From: Zanthoxylum bungeanum
Taxonomy: Eukaryota > Streptophyta > Magnoliopsida > Sapindales > Rutaceae
Assembly (NCBI GenBank): GCA_019454045.1
Contig: SKCR01047723.1
Location: forward strand, 52,799-116,798
Direction: 5' to 3'
Length of the DNA stretch: 64,000 nt
Part shown: one piece after another, positions 11,336 through 22,384 of the stretch
Layout: every line of letters begins with the position of its first letter
Numbering within the stretch: the first letter of the stretch is position 1
Made by a program: the position numbers and the translations under genes
Notes under the pieces: generated by a model
Seen by the model: only the letters and a program-made list of their open reading frames with translations
Told to the model about the DNA's origin: nothing
Databases searched by the model: none

Positions 11336-13425
11336 TAGGTTTAAGCATGAAATATATTAGGTTAAAATTTGGGTAAAATTGATGATTGAAAGCATGTTCT
11401 TGTGAAATTTGATGAATGAGTATGCTTACATGTATATAGAATGATGTTATATGGAATCAATTTTGAGAAAAATGCATTGGATGATTTTTCCCCAAAAAGT
11501 TAACCTTGGCCGAATGTGATGTTACATTGGATGTATTGGAATTTTTTGTGTTTAAGATCATTGGATGACTTAGAACGTATACGGGACGTAGATTAGTAAT
11601 TCAATCGGATTGAAAAACAAATCGACACAAAAAACTCACCTTGGCCGAATGTACAAGGACATGAAAAGGAGTTGATTTTTTTTGTTAAAATTAATGTTGG
11701 ACATTTATTTTGAACAATACATGATTAATAAATTAAATGGGTATTTTTGAAATATTTGGTTTAATGTATTAATCTTGGTATTACACTTAATTAATTGGAC
11801 TTTAATGTTTGGAATATTAAAATTTAATTAATGGGCTTAATTGGTGAATTGGGCTTTTAATATTGTATTTGGGCATAATGGGCTTGGTTGGACCAAGTAG
11901 ATTTGGGCCAAAAGGATTGGATCCAATTTGGGCCTAAATCACTCCATTAAGTCCAAATATAATATAATGGATGATCACTTAAATCATTGGATGTTAGTTG
12001 GGCTTTGAGACCCAATAGAATTAGATTTAGAATCTAAGTCTTTAAAGCACATTAAAAGTGTAAACATTTAATTTGGAATTAAATAATTGAATTAGTATTG
12101 AATACGAATTGAATTAGATTTAATAAGTAGTTCGATATAATTCGCGAATTCGTACCTTATGTACTTTTTCTCAATCGAGTTGGACTCGCGCAAAATCAAA
12201 CCGTTGTTTGAACATTGGATGATCACTTAAACAAAGACTAATTAATTGGATTAGATTGGTTGTAAAAGCATGTCTTGTTTGAATATATATGTATGTGATG
12301 AATGAATAGTGTATATCGGATGGATATTAGAAGGGAAAGGGTAATTTTAGAAATTATTGTAAATTTGGAATTTATAAATTGGACCTGCGTGTCCAGCCTT
12401 ATCTCTTTATCTCTTTGTATTCTCTTCTCACCTAATTCCCCTCAATGTAAATGAGGTTTCTCTTATAGTATTATGTAATTGGGTAGTAGTAGAATAGTGC
12501 TAGCGGAGAGGAAAGTGAGTGATTTGTTCTAGGAACACGTTGTTTATATATCCATCCGCATATCACTATTAATTTACTTTACGCGCTTTATGATGTTTTA
12601 GAAGCATGCTTAAGGGTGTATGATGATGAGACCTAACAAAGATAAATAAATTGGTTGCCAATTACGCGAAAATCCCTCAATTATATTAAGCAAATATCCT
12701 TCCATTGAATGGTTCTTGTTCAAGATCCGAAGTTGGCATTGGTTTGTTTTTGACCAAAGTCAAGACCTTTGTCAATCAAGGATGTACTTGAATCATGAGA
12801 GTTTTGTTCCATATCGGTGTCTTGTCCAAATCGTGATTTTTATTGGCCAAAGTCAAGATCACTTTTTGTCCAATGACATTGATTACGAACTTTCCTCGTC
12901 AATGGGTCCCGCTTAACTGGAATCATTAGGTTTGTTTTTGGCCAAAGCTAAGGCCTAGATGATTCGGAGGATAGGGTTAGGAAAATGTAATGTGGTTACA
13001 TGGCATTATACATATGTTTCGGACTTGGATGTCCACCTAACTGGATCTAGGAATTGGATGAGATCCAATTGATCATGGAGATCTACCTAAGTTAAATAGC
13101 ATACAATTTTTATTGGCCAAAGTCAAGGTTGTGTGTTATTTAACGGGATCCTAGCCCACTAGGAAATTCGATTTCCCGAGTTCTCTACAGAGGTTAGAAA
13201 CTTGAAGAAAATAGTGGGAGGCTATTATTGAATTTGCAATTTCATTCAGATACTTAGCCTTACGCGTCTTTCAAAATTATTTCGTCAATATTTTAAATAA
13301 TTAGTTGGACTAATATATTGTTATTTTACTTGTAACAGTTTGACTGTACCCATAACATCGTTGACTTTATAGTTGGACTATAGTTGTCAAGATGATTGGC
13401 AAGGTAATATCCGCGACATAATCAT
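11336..13425 (+). other. Untranslated leader of Copia A'
   Basis: About 2.1 kb without a credible coding region between primer site and gag. The second half repeats a (TTG)GCCAAAG(T)CAAG-like motif near 12752, 12843, 12939 and 13113 and ends with a conserved AATAGTGGGAGG block near 13210. Open frames here are short and lack family similarity. A packaging, translation or splicing role is possible but not shown. Confidence 0.6.
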
Positions 13426-13433
13426 GGGCGATA

Positions 13434-14621
13434 ATGTCTTCAAAGGGACAAACTTGCCGACTGGGAATGAACCTCAAGATAGTGCTTGGGGCTGAGAGGG
13501 TCCTGTATACTATTCAGAGACCTCTCCCGCCTGAACCCACTGAGCCACTGGAGCTAGAGTTATGGAAGACTCATAGTGACGATTGTGACCAAGCTCAGTC
13601 AGTTATGCTAGCTGCAATGACCCAGCATTTCAGACGCCAGTACAGGGACTTGGATCCCTATAACATGATGGCAAGATTGCGTGATCTTCACCGCACCAAT
13701 AAGCGGATGAAGAGGTACGAGCTAGTAAGGAAACTCTTCCGCTCCCGGATGAGAGACGGCGCATCAGTTGAGGCCCACGGGACTCAAATGATCGCCGATA
13801 TTGATGAGTTGGCCAATATGGGAATAGTCTTGGAGGCTGAGCTGACTATAGATATGATCTTGCAGTCACTTCCTGATACTTGGAAACAAATCATAATCAA
13901 CTAAAAGTTGATGGATACAGATGACACTCTTGGAGAGCTGTTATCCGTATTGAAGGAGTCCGAAAGGGAACTCCTAAAGGGGAGCAAGCGCGAGGCGCAT
14001 TATGCATCGACCTCTCATGCGCCAAAGGCTGGGCCCAAGGCAATTGGAGGTGCGAAGAAGAAGAAGTTCAAGAACAAGGGCAAAGGCAAGTTGACAGTGG
14101 CTTCTAGGAAGCCAAAGGACAAATCTCACGACATCTGCCTCAACTGCGGCAAGAGGGGTCACTGGAAACGTGACTGCCGAATGAGCATTGTGCAGAGGGA
14201 GGATATCAAGGCTGGCAAGGCTATCGCCTCTGGTATGTTTGTTATTGAGATAAATATGAATACTTCTAGTTTTAAAAATTGGATTTTTGATTCTGGTTGT
14301 GGTGCTCATATTTGTACTGATGTGCAGGATCTGCATGATAGCAGGGTGCTGGCGTCAGGGGAGATGGATCTACGGGTCGGAAACGGAACATCAGTTGCTG
14401 TTTTGGCCGTAGGGACTTTTGTTTTAGAACTGCCCTCAGGGCATGTACTTAAACTTTTGAACTGTTATTTTGTACATAGTTTAACTAGGAATATTATATC
14501 TGTATCCTTGTTAACCCAGCAGGGTTACACTTTTGTATTTAGAAACACGGGTGTTATTTATATAAAAATGATGCAGCAGAAATTTGCACAGCTGTTGCAA
14601 ATAACGGTCTTTATATTTTGA
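13434..14621 (+). pseudogene. Copia A' gag and protease (one nonsense, one frameshift)
   Basis: Nucleocapsid and aspartic protease part of the polyprotein. 13434-13904 carries the UBN2-type gag (MNLKIVLGAERVLY near residue 12, later LQSLPDTWK). A TAA at 13902-13904 interrupts, and the same frame continues to 14621 with a basic linker, a CCHC zinc knuckle (CLNCGKRGHWKRDC, about 14136-14177) and protease motif NWIFDSGCGAHIC near 14277-14315. The frame is lost near 14590. The N-terminus is also shifted: residues before MNLK lie in another frame from 13426, so the true start is uncertain. Best preserved gag of its family here, but not translatable as one protein. Confidence 0.88.
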
Positions 14622-15442
14622 ATATAAATGAATCTCCTAAAATGACAAACAAAAGGCTCAAAAGGAGTAATCTAAAAGATGAAGCTTATATGTGGCATTG
14701 TCATCTAGGACACATCAACAAGACTCGCATATCCACACTTTCGAAGAGTGGGTACTTGGACGAATTTGATCTCAATTCATATGACGTCTGCGAATCTTGT
14801 CTTTTAGGCAAAATGCCTAAATCACCTTTTAGCGGTAAAGGTGAACGTGCCATAGAACTGTTAGCTCTCGTTCATACTGACGTATGCGGGCCCATGTCTA
14901 GCCAGGCTAGAGGTGGATTTCACCACTTCGTAACCATTACAGATGACGCATCTCGTTACGGTTATGTGTATCTTATGAGACACAAGTCGGAAACTTTTGA
15001 GAAATTCAAAGAGTTTCGACAGGAAGTTGAAAAAAAAACAGGGAAGAGTATTAAGACATTACGGTCAGACCGTGGTGGCGAATACTTAAGTTATGAGTTT
15101 CAAGATTACTTGAAAGAATATGGTATTCTATCACAGTGGACTCCTCCTGGAACACCGCAATTAAACGGTGTGTCCGAACGGAGAAACCGCACCTTGTTGG
15201 ACATGGTGAGGTCAATGATGAGTCGCACTGAGCTACCAATATCCTTCTGGGGATACGCATTAAACAGTGCTATACTTATTTTGAATAAGGTACCGTCGAA
15301 GTCTGTTGAACAGACTCCATATGAGATATGGACAGGAAGGAAACCGGGTTTCTCTTTCCTGAAGATTTGGGGATGCTGGGCATATGTTAAACGTTTGGAA
15401 GGTACCAACTTGAACCCAAATCTGATAAATACCTTTTCGTGA
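14618..15442 (+). pseudogene. Copia A' integrase, largely open
   Basis: A 274-codon open stretch. Residues about 25-75 form the GAG-pre-integrase zinc motif (WHCHLGHI...CESCLLGK). The DDE core follows: HTDVCGPM with the first Asp (about residue 88), LRSDRGGEYLS with the second, and the later NGVSERRNRTLLDM with the Glu. All three catalytic residues are visible. The C-terminal part (YEIWTGRKPGFSFLKIWGC) runs to a frameshift near 15435. It follows protease with a shifted frame, so fusion to gag is broken although the core itself could fold. Confidence 0.9.
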
Positions 15443-15669
15443 GAATCCTAGGGAAACCAAAGGATATTACTTCTATCACCCACAAGAGAACAAAGTATTT
15501 GTTGCTCTACAAGCATTTTTCCTTGAGAAGGATTTTTTAAAATGCAGTGGTAAGTGGGAGGAAAGTAGAACTCGATGAAGATCGTAGTGATACTGTTCCT
15601 GGCAATGAATCAACGACGGAACAAGAACAGACCGTCCGGGATGAGTCTGTACCACAAACTTCACATACA

Positions 15670-16411
15670 TAAGGACCGCGTAGGTCGGAGAGAGTCAGAA
15701 CAGTACCTGAGAGGTATGGGTTCCTGATCTCACCTCATGTAGATATTAATCTTATTGAGGATAATGAGCCGGCTACGTATGAGGAAGCGATACAAAATAT
15801 CGATTCCGCTTTATGGCAAGAAGCCATGAAGTCCGAGATGGATTCCATGTACTCCAACCAAGTTTGGACACCGGTTGATGCACCAGAAGGCGTAAAGCCT
15901 ATTGGATGCAGATGGATCTTCAAGAAGAAGACCGACATGGATGGCAACGTACAAACGTACAAAGCTAGGCTTGTAGCGAGGGGATATCGTCAACAATATG
16001 GTATTGATTATGACGAACCTTCTCAGCCGTTGCCATGATTAAATCCATTCGGATAATGCTTGCAATAGCTGCATATTTCGACTACGAGATATGGCAGATG
16101 GACGTTAAAACGCTTTCCTTAACGGAAACCTTTTGGAGGATGTTTATATGCAACAGCCTGACGGTTTTATCGTACCACGACTTGCAAACAAGGTTTGTAA
16201 GTTAAATCGATCCATTTATGGATTGAAGCAAGCATCACGGTCATGGAATCAGCGTTTTGATGAGATCATAAAAGAATATGATTTCGTACAAAACGCAGAT
16301 GACCCTTGTGTATACAAGAAGGTTAGTGGGAGAGCACTTACTTTTATTGTCCTTTATGTCGACGACGTATTGCTTATAGGCAATGACATTCCCATGCTAA
16401 CGTCGGTGTGA
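15670..16411 (+). pseudogene. Copia A' reverse transcriptase, N-terminal and palm parts
   Basis: RT copies element RNA into cDNA. The open part from about 15673 to 16038 contains ALWQEAMKSEMDSMYSNQVW and VKPIGCRWIFKKKTDMDGN. Frameshifts near 16035 and 16110 interrupt the finger region. 16133-16411 resumes with QQPDGFIVP, LNRSIYGLKQASRSWNQRFD and the catalytic YVDDVLLIGND motif at about 16356-16386. A further frameshift near 16405 separates it from the thumb. Upstream, 15443-15672 is the frameshifted linker with stops. Confidence 0.88.
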
Positions 16412-17290
16412 AAGCTTGGCTTTCATTAAAATTCTCCATGAAAGATCTGGGAGAAGCAGCCTTTATTCTTGGAATAAAGATCTACAGGGATAGATCTAGA
16501 AAGCTGCTTGGACTCTCCCAGAGTACATACATTGATAAAGTGTTGAAGCGATTCAACATGGAACAATCCAAGAGGGGATTGGTTCCAATGGTACGTGGTA
16601 CCTCTCTGTCTAAGGACATGTGTCCTAAGACTCAGGAAGAGAGAGACAACATGAGTCGGATACCGTTCGCCACGGCAGTCGGATCGATCATGTATGCCAT
16701 GATATGTACACGACCTGATGTCTCATATGCTTTGAGCATGTGCAGTCGCTATCAGGCCGATCCAGGTGAAGGTCACTGGACAGCAGTTAAGAATATCCTT
16801 AAGTATCTTAAACGAACTAAGGATGCTTTCTTAATTTATGGAGGTGGAGAACTTGCGGTATTTGGGTATACCGATGCAAGTTTCCAGACCGACAAGGATG
16901 ACTACAAGTCGCAATCAGGGTACATTTTTTGTTTGAATAACGGAGCAGTGAGCTGGAAATCTTCCAAGCAAGATATTGTTGCCGATTCAACAACATAAGC
17001 GGAATACATCGCTGCATCTGAAGCAGCAAAGGAGGCAGTTTGGATCCGAAATTTTCCAATCGGATTAGGAGTAGTTCCGTTAGCAGCTGAGCCCGTTTCA
17101 TTGTATTGTGACAATAACGGGGCTATAGCGCAGGCTAAGGAACCAAGGTCTCATCAACGGTACAAGCATGTTCTTCGTCGTTACCATCTGATTCGGGAGA
17201 TTATACATCGTGGCGATGTAAAAAGTCGAGAAGGTCACATCAGATGACAACATTGCAGATCCGCTGACGAAGGCTGTTCTTCAGCAAGTT
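16408..17290 (+). pseudogene. Copia A' RT thumb and RNase H
   Basis: 16408-16998 is open: MKDLGEAAFILGI, the Copia motif DKVLKRFNMEQSKRG, CTRPDVSYALSMCSRYQADP, and RNase H segments YTDASFQTDKDDYKSQSGY and SWKSSKQDIVADST. A TAA at 16996-16998 stops it just before AEYIAA, after which recognisable RNase H sequence runs on to about 17290. The two domains remove and replace the RNA template. Apart from this stop and the upstream shifts the domain is well kept. Confidence 0.88.
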
Positions 17291-17344
17291 TTTGAACGAC
17301 ATATACATAGTTCGGGTATTAGATGCTTGAGTGACTGGCTATAG

Positions 17345-17358
17345 GCCAAGTGGGAGAT
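17345..17358 (+). promoter_or_regulatory. Polypurine tract of Copia A'
   Basis: GCCAAGTGGGAGAT lies immediately before the 3' LTR start at 17359. The same sequence is found in A and C. It is the plus-strand primer for reverse transcription. Confidence 0.75.
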
Positions 17359-19328
17359 TGTTAGACATTATGTCCATAGCGTCACTGTTTGTAAATGATA
17401 TTGTATTATTGTACAAAATTAACTATGTGATAATGAAATTGCCTTTTGCCATTTTGTAAATATTATTTACTTTGATATATAAATGGCGAAAGTCCATATG
17501 ATTAATACCGGATTGAGATGATATGAGACAGTATCAATCCATAAAGGTTTGATCATTAAATATCCCTAGTCGGAGTATTATCGAGATCGGACATCGATAA
17601 TGCGGAATAGACTAGTATTGCGCTTGTGCACGTTGTGAGGGCACAACGACATAGTTCTCATATATTTAAGTATTGGATACTTATGCAAGTGCGATAGGAG
17701 GTTGTGTTTTTACCGATGGTACGGAAAACAGCTTCGCTCTGGATAGACCCCGCGGAATCCCATTGGTAGTATGTCTGCGTGTCTATGGGAGGCCGCATCA
17801 GGGTAGGTGTATATGGTCTTAACCTGAGACTTACATCGCTAGTACTTGCGACAATCGGTAAACTTTGGTTTGGTGGTTGGGGACCTTAACCGGTTCTGTG
17901 TACACCTCTTCTGGGTTTATCGAGAATCGTAGTGTACTGGATGTGATGTCGAGATGGAAGTATCGCTTCAGACATATGGAGGTGATGATCACGCAGGACA
18001 CAGAACTAGTACTCTATAAAAGGTTGCAACCGTCGGGACAATATGACCAGGTCAGGATTGTCCGATTTAAAGAGACTAGTTGCTTGATGTCCGATATATG
18101 TTTCGTACGGGGCAGACACATCTCCAGCCCCAGGCCTAACATGTGATCATCCGATACTGGATCGATGTACGCAATACTACGGTATACTACGCTTGATATA
18201 GATCTTATATTCCTATAAGAATATTTCTGGAGAATTGGGTAGGCATGGCGCTTTGCTAGAAGCCAACCTTGTCTTGTGAATCGGTAAGAACGTAGTACAA
18301 GGTACGTACGTGTTCGGATTATCCGACGACCGTATTTACTGCCATCATATCCGGAGATCTCTTGGGTCGCTTCCTGAAGATTCACCTATGATATTTGATT
18401 CGGACTTAATTAATCTTGGATTAATTGCGGAGAAACTTTATCTCGGATAAAGTGCCTTATTTAGAGAGAGAACGATTAATTTAGAATTAATCGATAAAAT
18501 TATTATATTCGATATAATAATCGAAATTCGATTTCGACGCGAAATTAAAATTAGATTTTAATTCGGGCATACGAGTTAATTTAGAATTAGTTCGTTAGCG
18601 ACGTAAATAATAATTACGCCAGGCGCAATTATTTATTTAAATTCGATTTAATTAACGTCGCGACGTAAGTTCGGTATTTCGGAATATCGAACCCGAACGC
18701 GTGAGTGCACGTGGGCCCACTTTCATTTGGAAACGTGTGGGGCCCACATGACACATGTCATTATATGTATTATTTTATTGATAATGCATTGCATGGTGAT
18801 AGTGTACAATACACTCAATTGTATTGCATGGAGTTTGAGTGTTTGACACTCTAAGCCATTGCATGGTTGGTGTCATAATTTTATTATTAATTTAATAAAC
18901 ATTATGGCATAAATATAAATTGATTTTTGGTAACAAAAATTGATTTAACAAAAACTCTCTTCTCTCTCTCTAATGCCGAAACCTGAAACAGTTTTGGGGT
19001 CTCCATTTTCTTCATTTTTGTTGCAAAAGCTTGAAGATATTGTGGTTGTTTGGAACATCTATTCACATGCAAGGCTAGCACCTTCAAGGGATCATAAAGA
19101 GGTGATAGGGAAACCATCAAAGAGCTTGGAATACACAAAGCTTGGAGCTTTCCACCTTTTTCTCCTCTTGGCCGAATCAACCAACACTTGGAGCTTCCAT
19201 TTGGTTTGATTTTCTTCATCAACAAGCATTGTAAGTATGATTCCGCCATACTTCAAAGTTCAATATATATTCATTTATTATATTTCATATGCTTAATCTT
19301 TCCTTGGGACATATTATAGAAACCAACA
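17359..19328 (+). repeat. 3' LTR of Copia A' (1970 bp)
   Basis: Begins TGTTAGACATTATG, ends AGAAACCAACA and is followed by the TTATT duplication. TATA-like CTATAAAAG at 18013-18021; hairpin series at 18405-18692. Nearly identical to 9348-11320, with about a dozen differences seen by eye. Confidence 0.95.
18405..18692 (+). repeat. Serial short-hairpin array in LTR (Copia A' 3')
   Basis: Same order of inverted repeats as at 10396-10685, ending in GTTCGGTATT-TCGG-AATATCGAAC at 18669-18692. Confidence 0.78.
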
Positions 19329-19333
19329 TTATT
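19329..19333. repeat. Target site duplication TTATT, right copy
   Basis: Matches 9343-9347 exactly and closes the A' insertion. Confidence 0.88.
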
Positions 19334-20930
19334 ATGCCACAGAATCTATCATCCCTCAACAAAATGTCGTCGTAGGGTAGGTCAAGTATTTGCATGATAG
19401 ATCGAGACAATCTCAATTGATTAATATATGCGGGAATAACTCTTATTCCTATATTAACCAACCATCGTTTGATTTGATCAAGTAATTTTGATTAACATGT
19501 AATCATTCCTTCGTGAGTGTAACCCGTTGTTTCAAAACCTTTGGACTTAACTATTGAAGTGTCATCGTAGGGTAGGTTAGTTCACCAGATACATCTAGAG
19601 TTCCTATCCTCTCGGAACCCAAACTTGATATTGACCCAAAATGGACACCATCCGTAGGGGGACGAAAACAAAGTCATCTCGAGGTACCTTTTGAATCTCA
19701 CGTTTTTGGACTAACAACGGATATCGCGGGATATAGTGTTGTATATCTCTCCCTCACTCACTATTTTAAAATTAAAGTTTTCTACTTAAAATATCTAATA
19801 TTAAAATTCACTAGTGTCTATAAGTTTATGCGCGGCTAAAACATAACTATATTTTATTCACTAATTCTCATTAGTCTCAACTAATATTTTACTTAATTAA
19901 AGACCTAATTAATTTTAACTCTTAAAATTTTAGTTCACTAACAAGTTTAAAATATATAAATTCAAAAAGGAAAAAAATTTAATTAAACTATTTAATTAAT
20001 ATAAGCGTCTTATAAGTTCCAATGGAACGTAGAATTATGTCTCGAGTGCAGACCACACTACCGTCCATTCGGAATCGGCTATGAAATTTATGTTCGACTT
20101 TCAATCCGATATACCAAGGGCAAATATAATGCACTTATTTAGCCCATTTATATATTTAAATTTTAAATTTCAAATTTTAAACCATTAAACCAATTAATCT
20201 AATTAATTTGTGTTCATGCATATCATAATCCAATTTAACTCTTTTAAATTTCATAAAATTACATTTTATGACTAGAATTTCCATGCATCTATTACATGTT
20301 ATGGCATATGAAAATGCAAGAGTAGGCACCCAAAGCTATATGACATGTTATTCAAACATTTCGAAATAAACATACATATATAATAAAAATAAAATTATAT
20401 TGACCGCACTCTTATTTTTTCCTATACTAATCTAATTAGTACAAATATACCAAGGCATCCCTTGGTCTTCAAATCTTGCTCCATGGAATGGGATTGATAC
20501 ATTGGTGGCATCGACTCTCCAATTAAATAAAATGATATATCTTAATAATTTATAACATCCACCTCATGGAGATGCTACCGGCAGGGAATAGGCTGTCCTA
20601 TCCTCATGAGCCTCTGACTATGAATAACACTATTATTCTTATTTCAAACATAAACTCATGCATAACGACCATCGCCCCATTCAGTAACATAAAAATGCAT
20701 CTCAATGCTCATAACAGTACACTTATACTCTTTACATGGACACTTCTAACTCTTACACATATAAACTTTACTAAACATACATTTGATGCATGACTTTGCT
20801 CTGACTCTAACTGAACTCTGTATCTGACTTGACCTGGTGGATTCAACACCCTACTGACTGCCATCAGTATCCATCCTCTCGAGCTCATCCTTCTAGTAAC
20901 CTGTAAAATATAAACACTGGGAGTGGGGGT
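19334..20930 (-). other. Continuation of Copia B leader, then AT-rich DNA
   Basis: Removing A' joins 9347 to 19334 and continues the non-coding leader of B on the minus strand. A CGTAGGGTAGGT-type motif recurs near 19371 and 19566, with a related CCGTAGGGGGACG near 19650. Beyond about 19800 it is AT-rich with no recognisable protein. The 5' LTR of B may lie here, but I could not place its end or a primer site with confidence. Confidence 0.45.
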
Positions 20931-21888
20931 GTTAGATCATTTGAACGACCTAGTGAGTGGACAATTTAAATTTGGAATCTAAAATGATTTTTTTAAATCC
21001 ATGGTCCTAAAACCAAATTCGTCTCAAGGATTGCCTTGATCTCAACAATATCCATATACTTAGTATTGCTTTGGTTCATTTATATCATATTCTCAAAAAA
21101 TTCGTATCAAGGCATATTTTGCTTTATTTCCAGCTAGATACATTACGTTGAAACTTATGGGTTATACTCCTTATCTTACTTTCATTTCTAATTTAATATA
21201 ATTATGTCTTATTTCAATATTTAGAAACTCTGCTGTTATGTATTTCTGTCATTGCCTATCTGGTATTCTTTCCTATTACAATCTTACCTCGACAGTTCTA
21301 CCTCCAAGCCTTTTATTTAAAGTCCTTTTTGTCTTCTTTTATGTTCTAGTCTATACTTGGAACTTCTATGATTTATGTCTCTGTCTTTCTATCCGAGGGG
21401 TGTTCTCTTTCCAAAGGTCTTTTGCCATACCTTATAAAATATTGTAATATGTCATATATACACATATTTTTGGAATATCATCAGGACAGATATCGTGGTC
21501 CATTATTACTGCTTGTCTAACCATGGTTGGGAGGGTGGGATTGGTCTTGAAGTCTCTTTTTGGCCGTGGTGGTCTCGTTAACTGCGCGTGTTACAGTTGT
21601 ACAAACTTCTCTTTTATAACCCTAGGATTCTCTTATTTACTTATCTAGTGTTGGTTCCCACACTAAGTTACTTCTGCTAGGAACAATCTGAATTTCCTCA
21701 TCCAACTTTACTCTTGATTTATTTCCGACTATCGGTCATACTACTTTTACTGAGAACCTTCTTAAGGTTAAAGTTCTCTGAAAACCCTACCATAGACCCT
21801 TTATTATTCCTCCTTACGAAGTTTGCTCTGTTACTTCGATTTCCTCCTTATCTCAATTTCTCAAATCTCTTAAGTCGCAACTTCTTGA
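20931..21888. other. Unrecognised AT-rich flank of composite element D
   Basis: Nearly 1 kb with no ORF resembling a known family and no clear repeat ends. A GGGAGTGGGGGTGTTAGATC stretch near 20921-20940 resembles regions seen in plant Gypsy LTRs, but this is weak. It is probably the same target DNA that resumes at 60375. Confidence 0.3.
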
Positions 21889-21893
21889 GAAAC

Positions 21894-21975
21894 TATTAGG
21901 GTTCGTACTCAGAGTGCCAATCCAGATCGTATTTATGTCCGATTCATAAATACGAGCAATTCTATTTTCCATAAT
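21894..21975 (+). repeat. Start of D 5' LTR, truncated
   Basis: 82 bases from TATTAGGGTTCGTACTC match the start of the full LTR at 22385, with TG changed to TA. After CCATAAT at about 21975 the sequence jumps into the end of a Gypsy G LTR. A deletion removed the rest of this LTR and all that followed up to the last 255 bp of G. Confidence 0.75.
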
Positions 21976-21976
21976 C

Positions 21977-22231
21977 AGATATTGGAAGGATTCACAACCT
22001 TGGATAGTTTTATAAATTTGAATTTTCTTCAATCTACTTTCAAGCAATTTTATTTACTTGTTTTAATTTTTAAAGTCACCACCCAATCAAACAATCAATC
22101 CATTAGATATTTGTAAACATTTAACTTTATAAATTGATAACAAAATGTTTTAAGACCTTTTGAGATCGATACTTTTATACTACTTGAACGATACGTGCGC
22201 TTGCGTTATACGCGTGTGATTACGCCGGTTA
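21977..22231 (+). repeat. End fragment of a Gypsy G LTR, displaced copy
   Basis: From AGATATTGGAAGGATTC to ACGCCGGTTA this equals the last 255 bp of the G LTRs (31475-31728, 47214-47468). It is followed by GGTTT at 22232-22236, the same five bases that precede the first G LTR at 29627-29631. It is therefore the right end of a G insertion at the same D site, now lying left of the left end. Confidence 0.8.
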
Positions 22232-22236
22232 GGTTT
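22232..22236. repeat. GGTTT, right half of G target duplication
   Basis: GGTTT directly follows a G LTR end and matches GGTTT at 29627-29631, directly before a G LTR start. The order is the reverse of a normal insertion. Confidence 0.7.
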
Positions 22237-22384
22237 GTTTGATAGACTTAATTTGTTAAAGCAGGCTTACTTGTTGTTGCCTAACTCTTGAGTGCTAGGT
22301 GAGCTCTTGAGGGCCACGGTATGTGATACAAATTGAGATGTGTATATGATACCGTGGATTGTCACCAGAGCAAATGGGAGAAAT
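22237..22384 (+). other. 3' end of D internal region with polypurine tract
   Basis: About 150 bp with no coding signal, ending in AGCAAATGGGAGAAAT just before the LTR start TGTTAGGG at 22385. The last 16 bases fit a Copia polypurine tract. Confidence 0.6.

Larger units (their letters stand above)
9348..19328 (+). mobile_element. Complete Copia LTR retrotransposon A' (9981 bp)
   Basis: Full-length family-A element: 5' LTR 9348-11320, Met-tRNA-type primer site at 11322, long leader, gag-protease, integrase, RT-RNase H, polypurine tract and 3' LTR 17359-19328, flanked by TTATT on both sides. By eye the two LTRs differ at only about a dozen places, mostly 1-bp indels and transitions, so insertion is recent. 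The coding region nevertheless has several nonsense codons and frameshifts, some likely older than this insertion. Tork/Angela-type Copia is likely from the RNase H and linker motifs and the long LTRs (inference). Confidence 0.95.
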
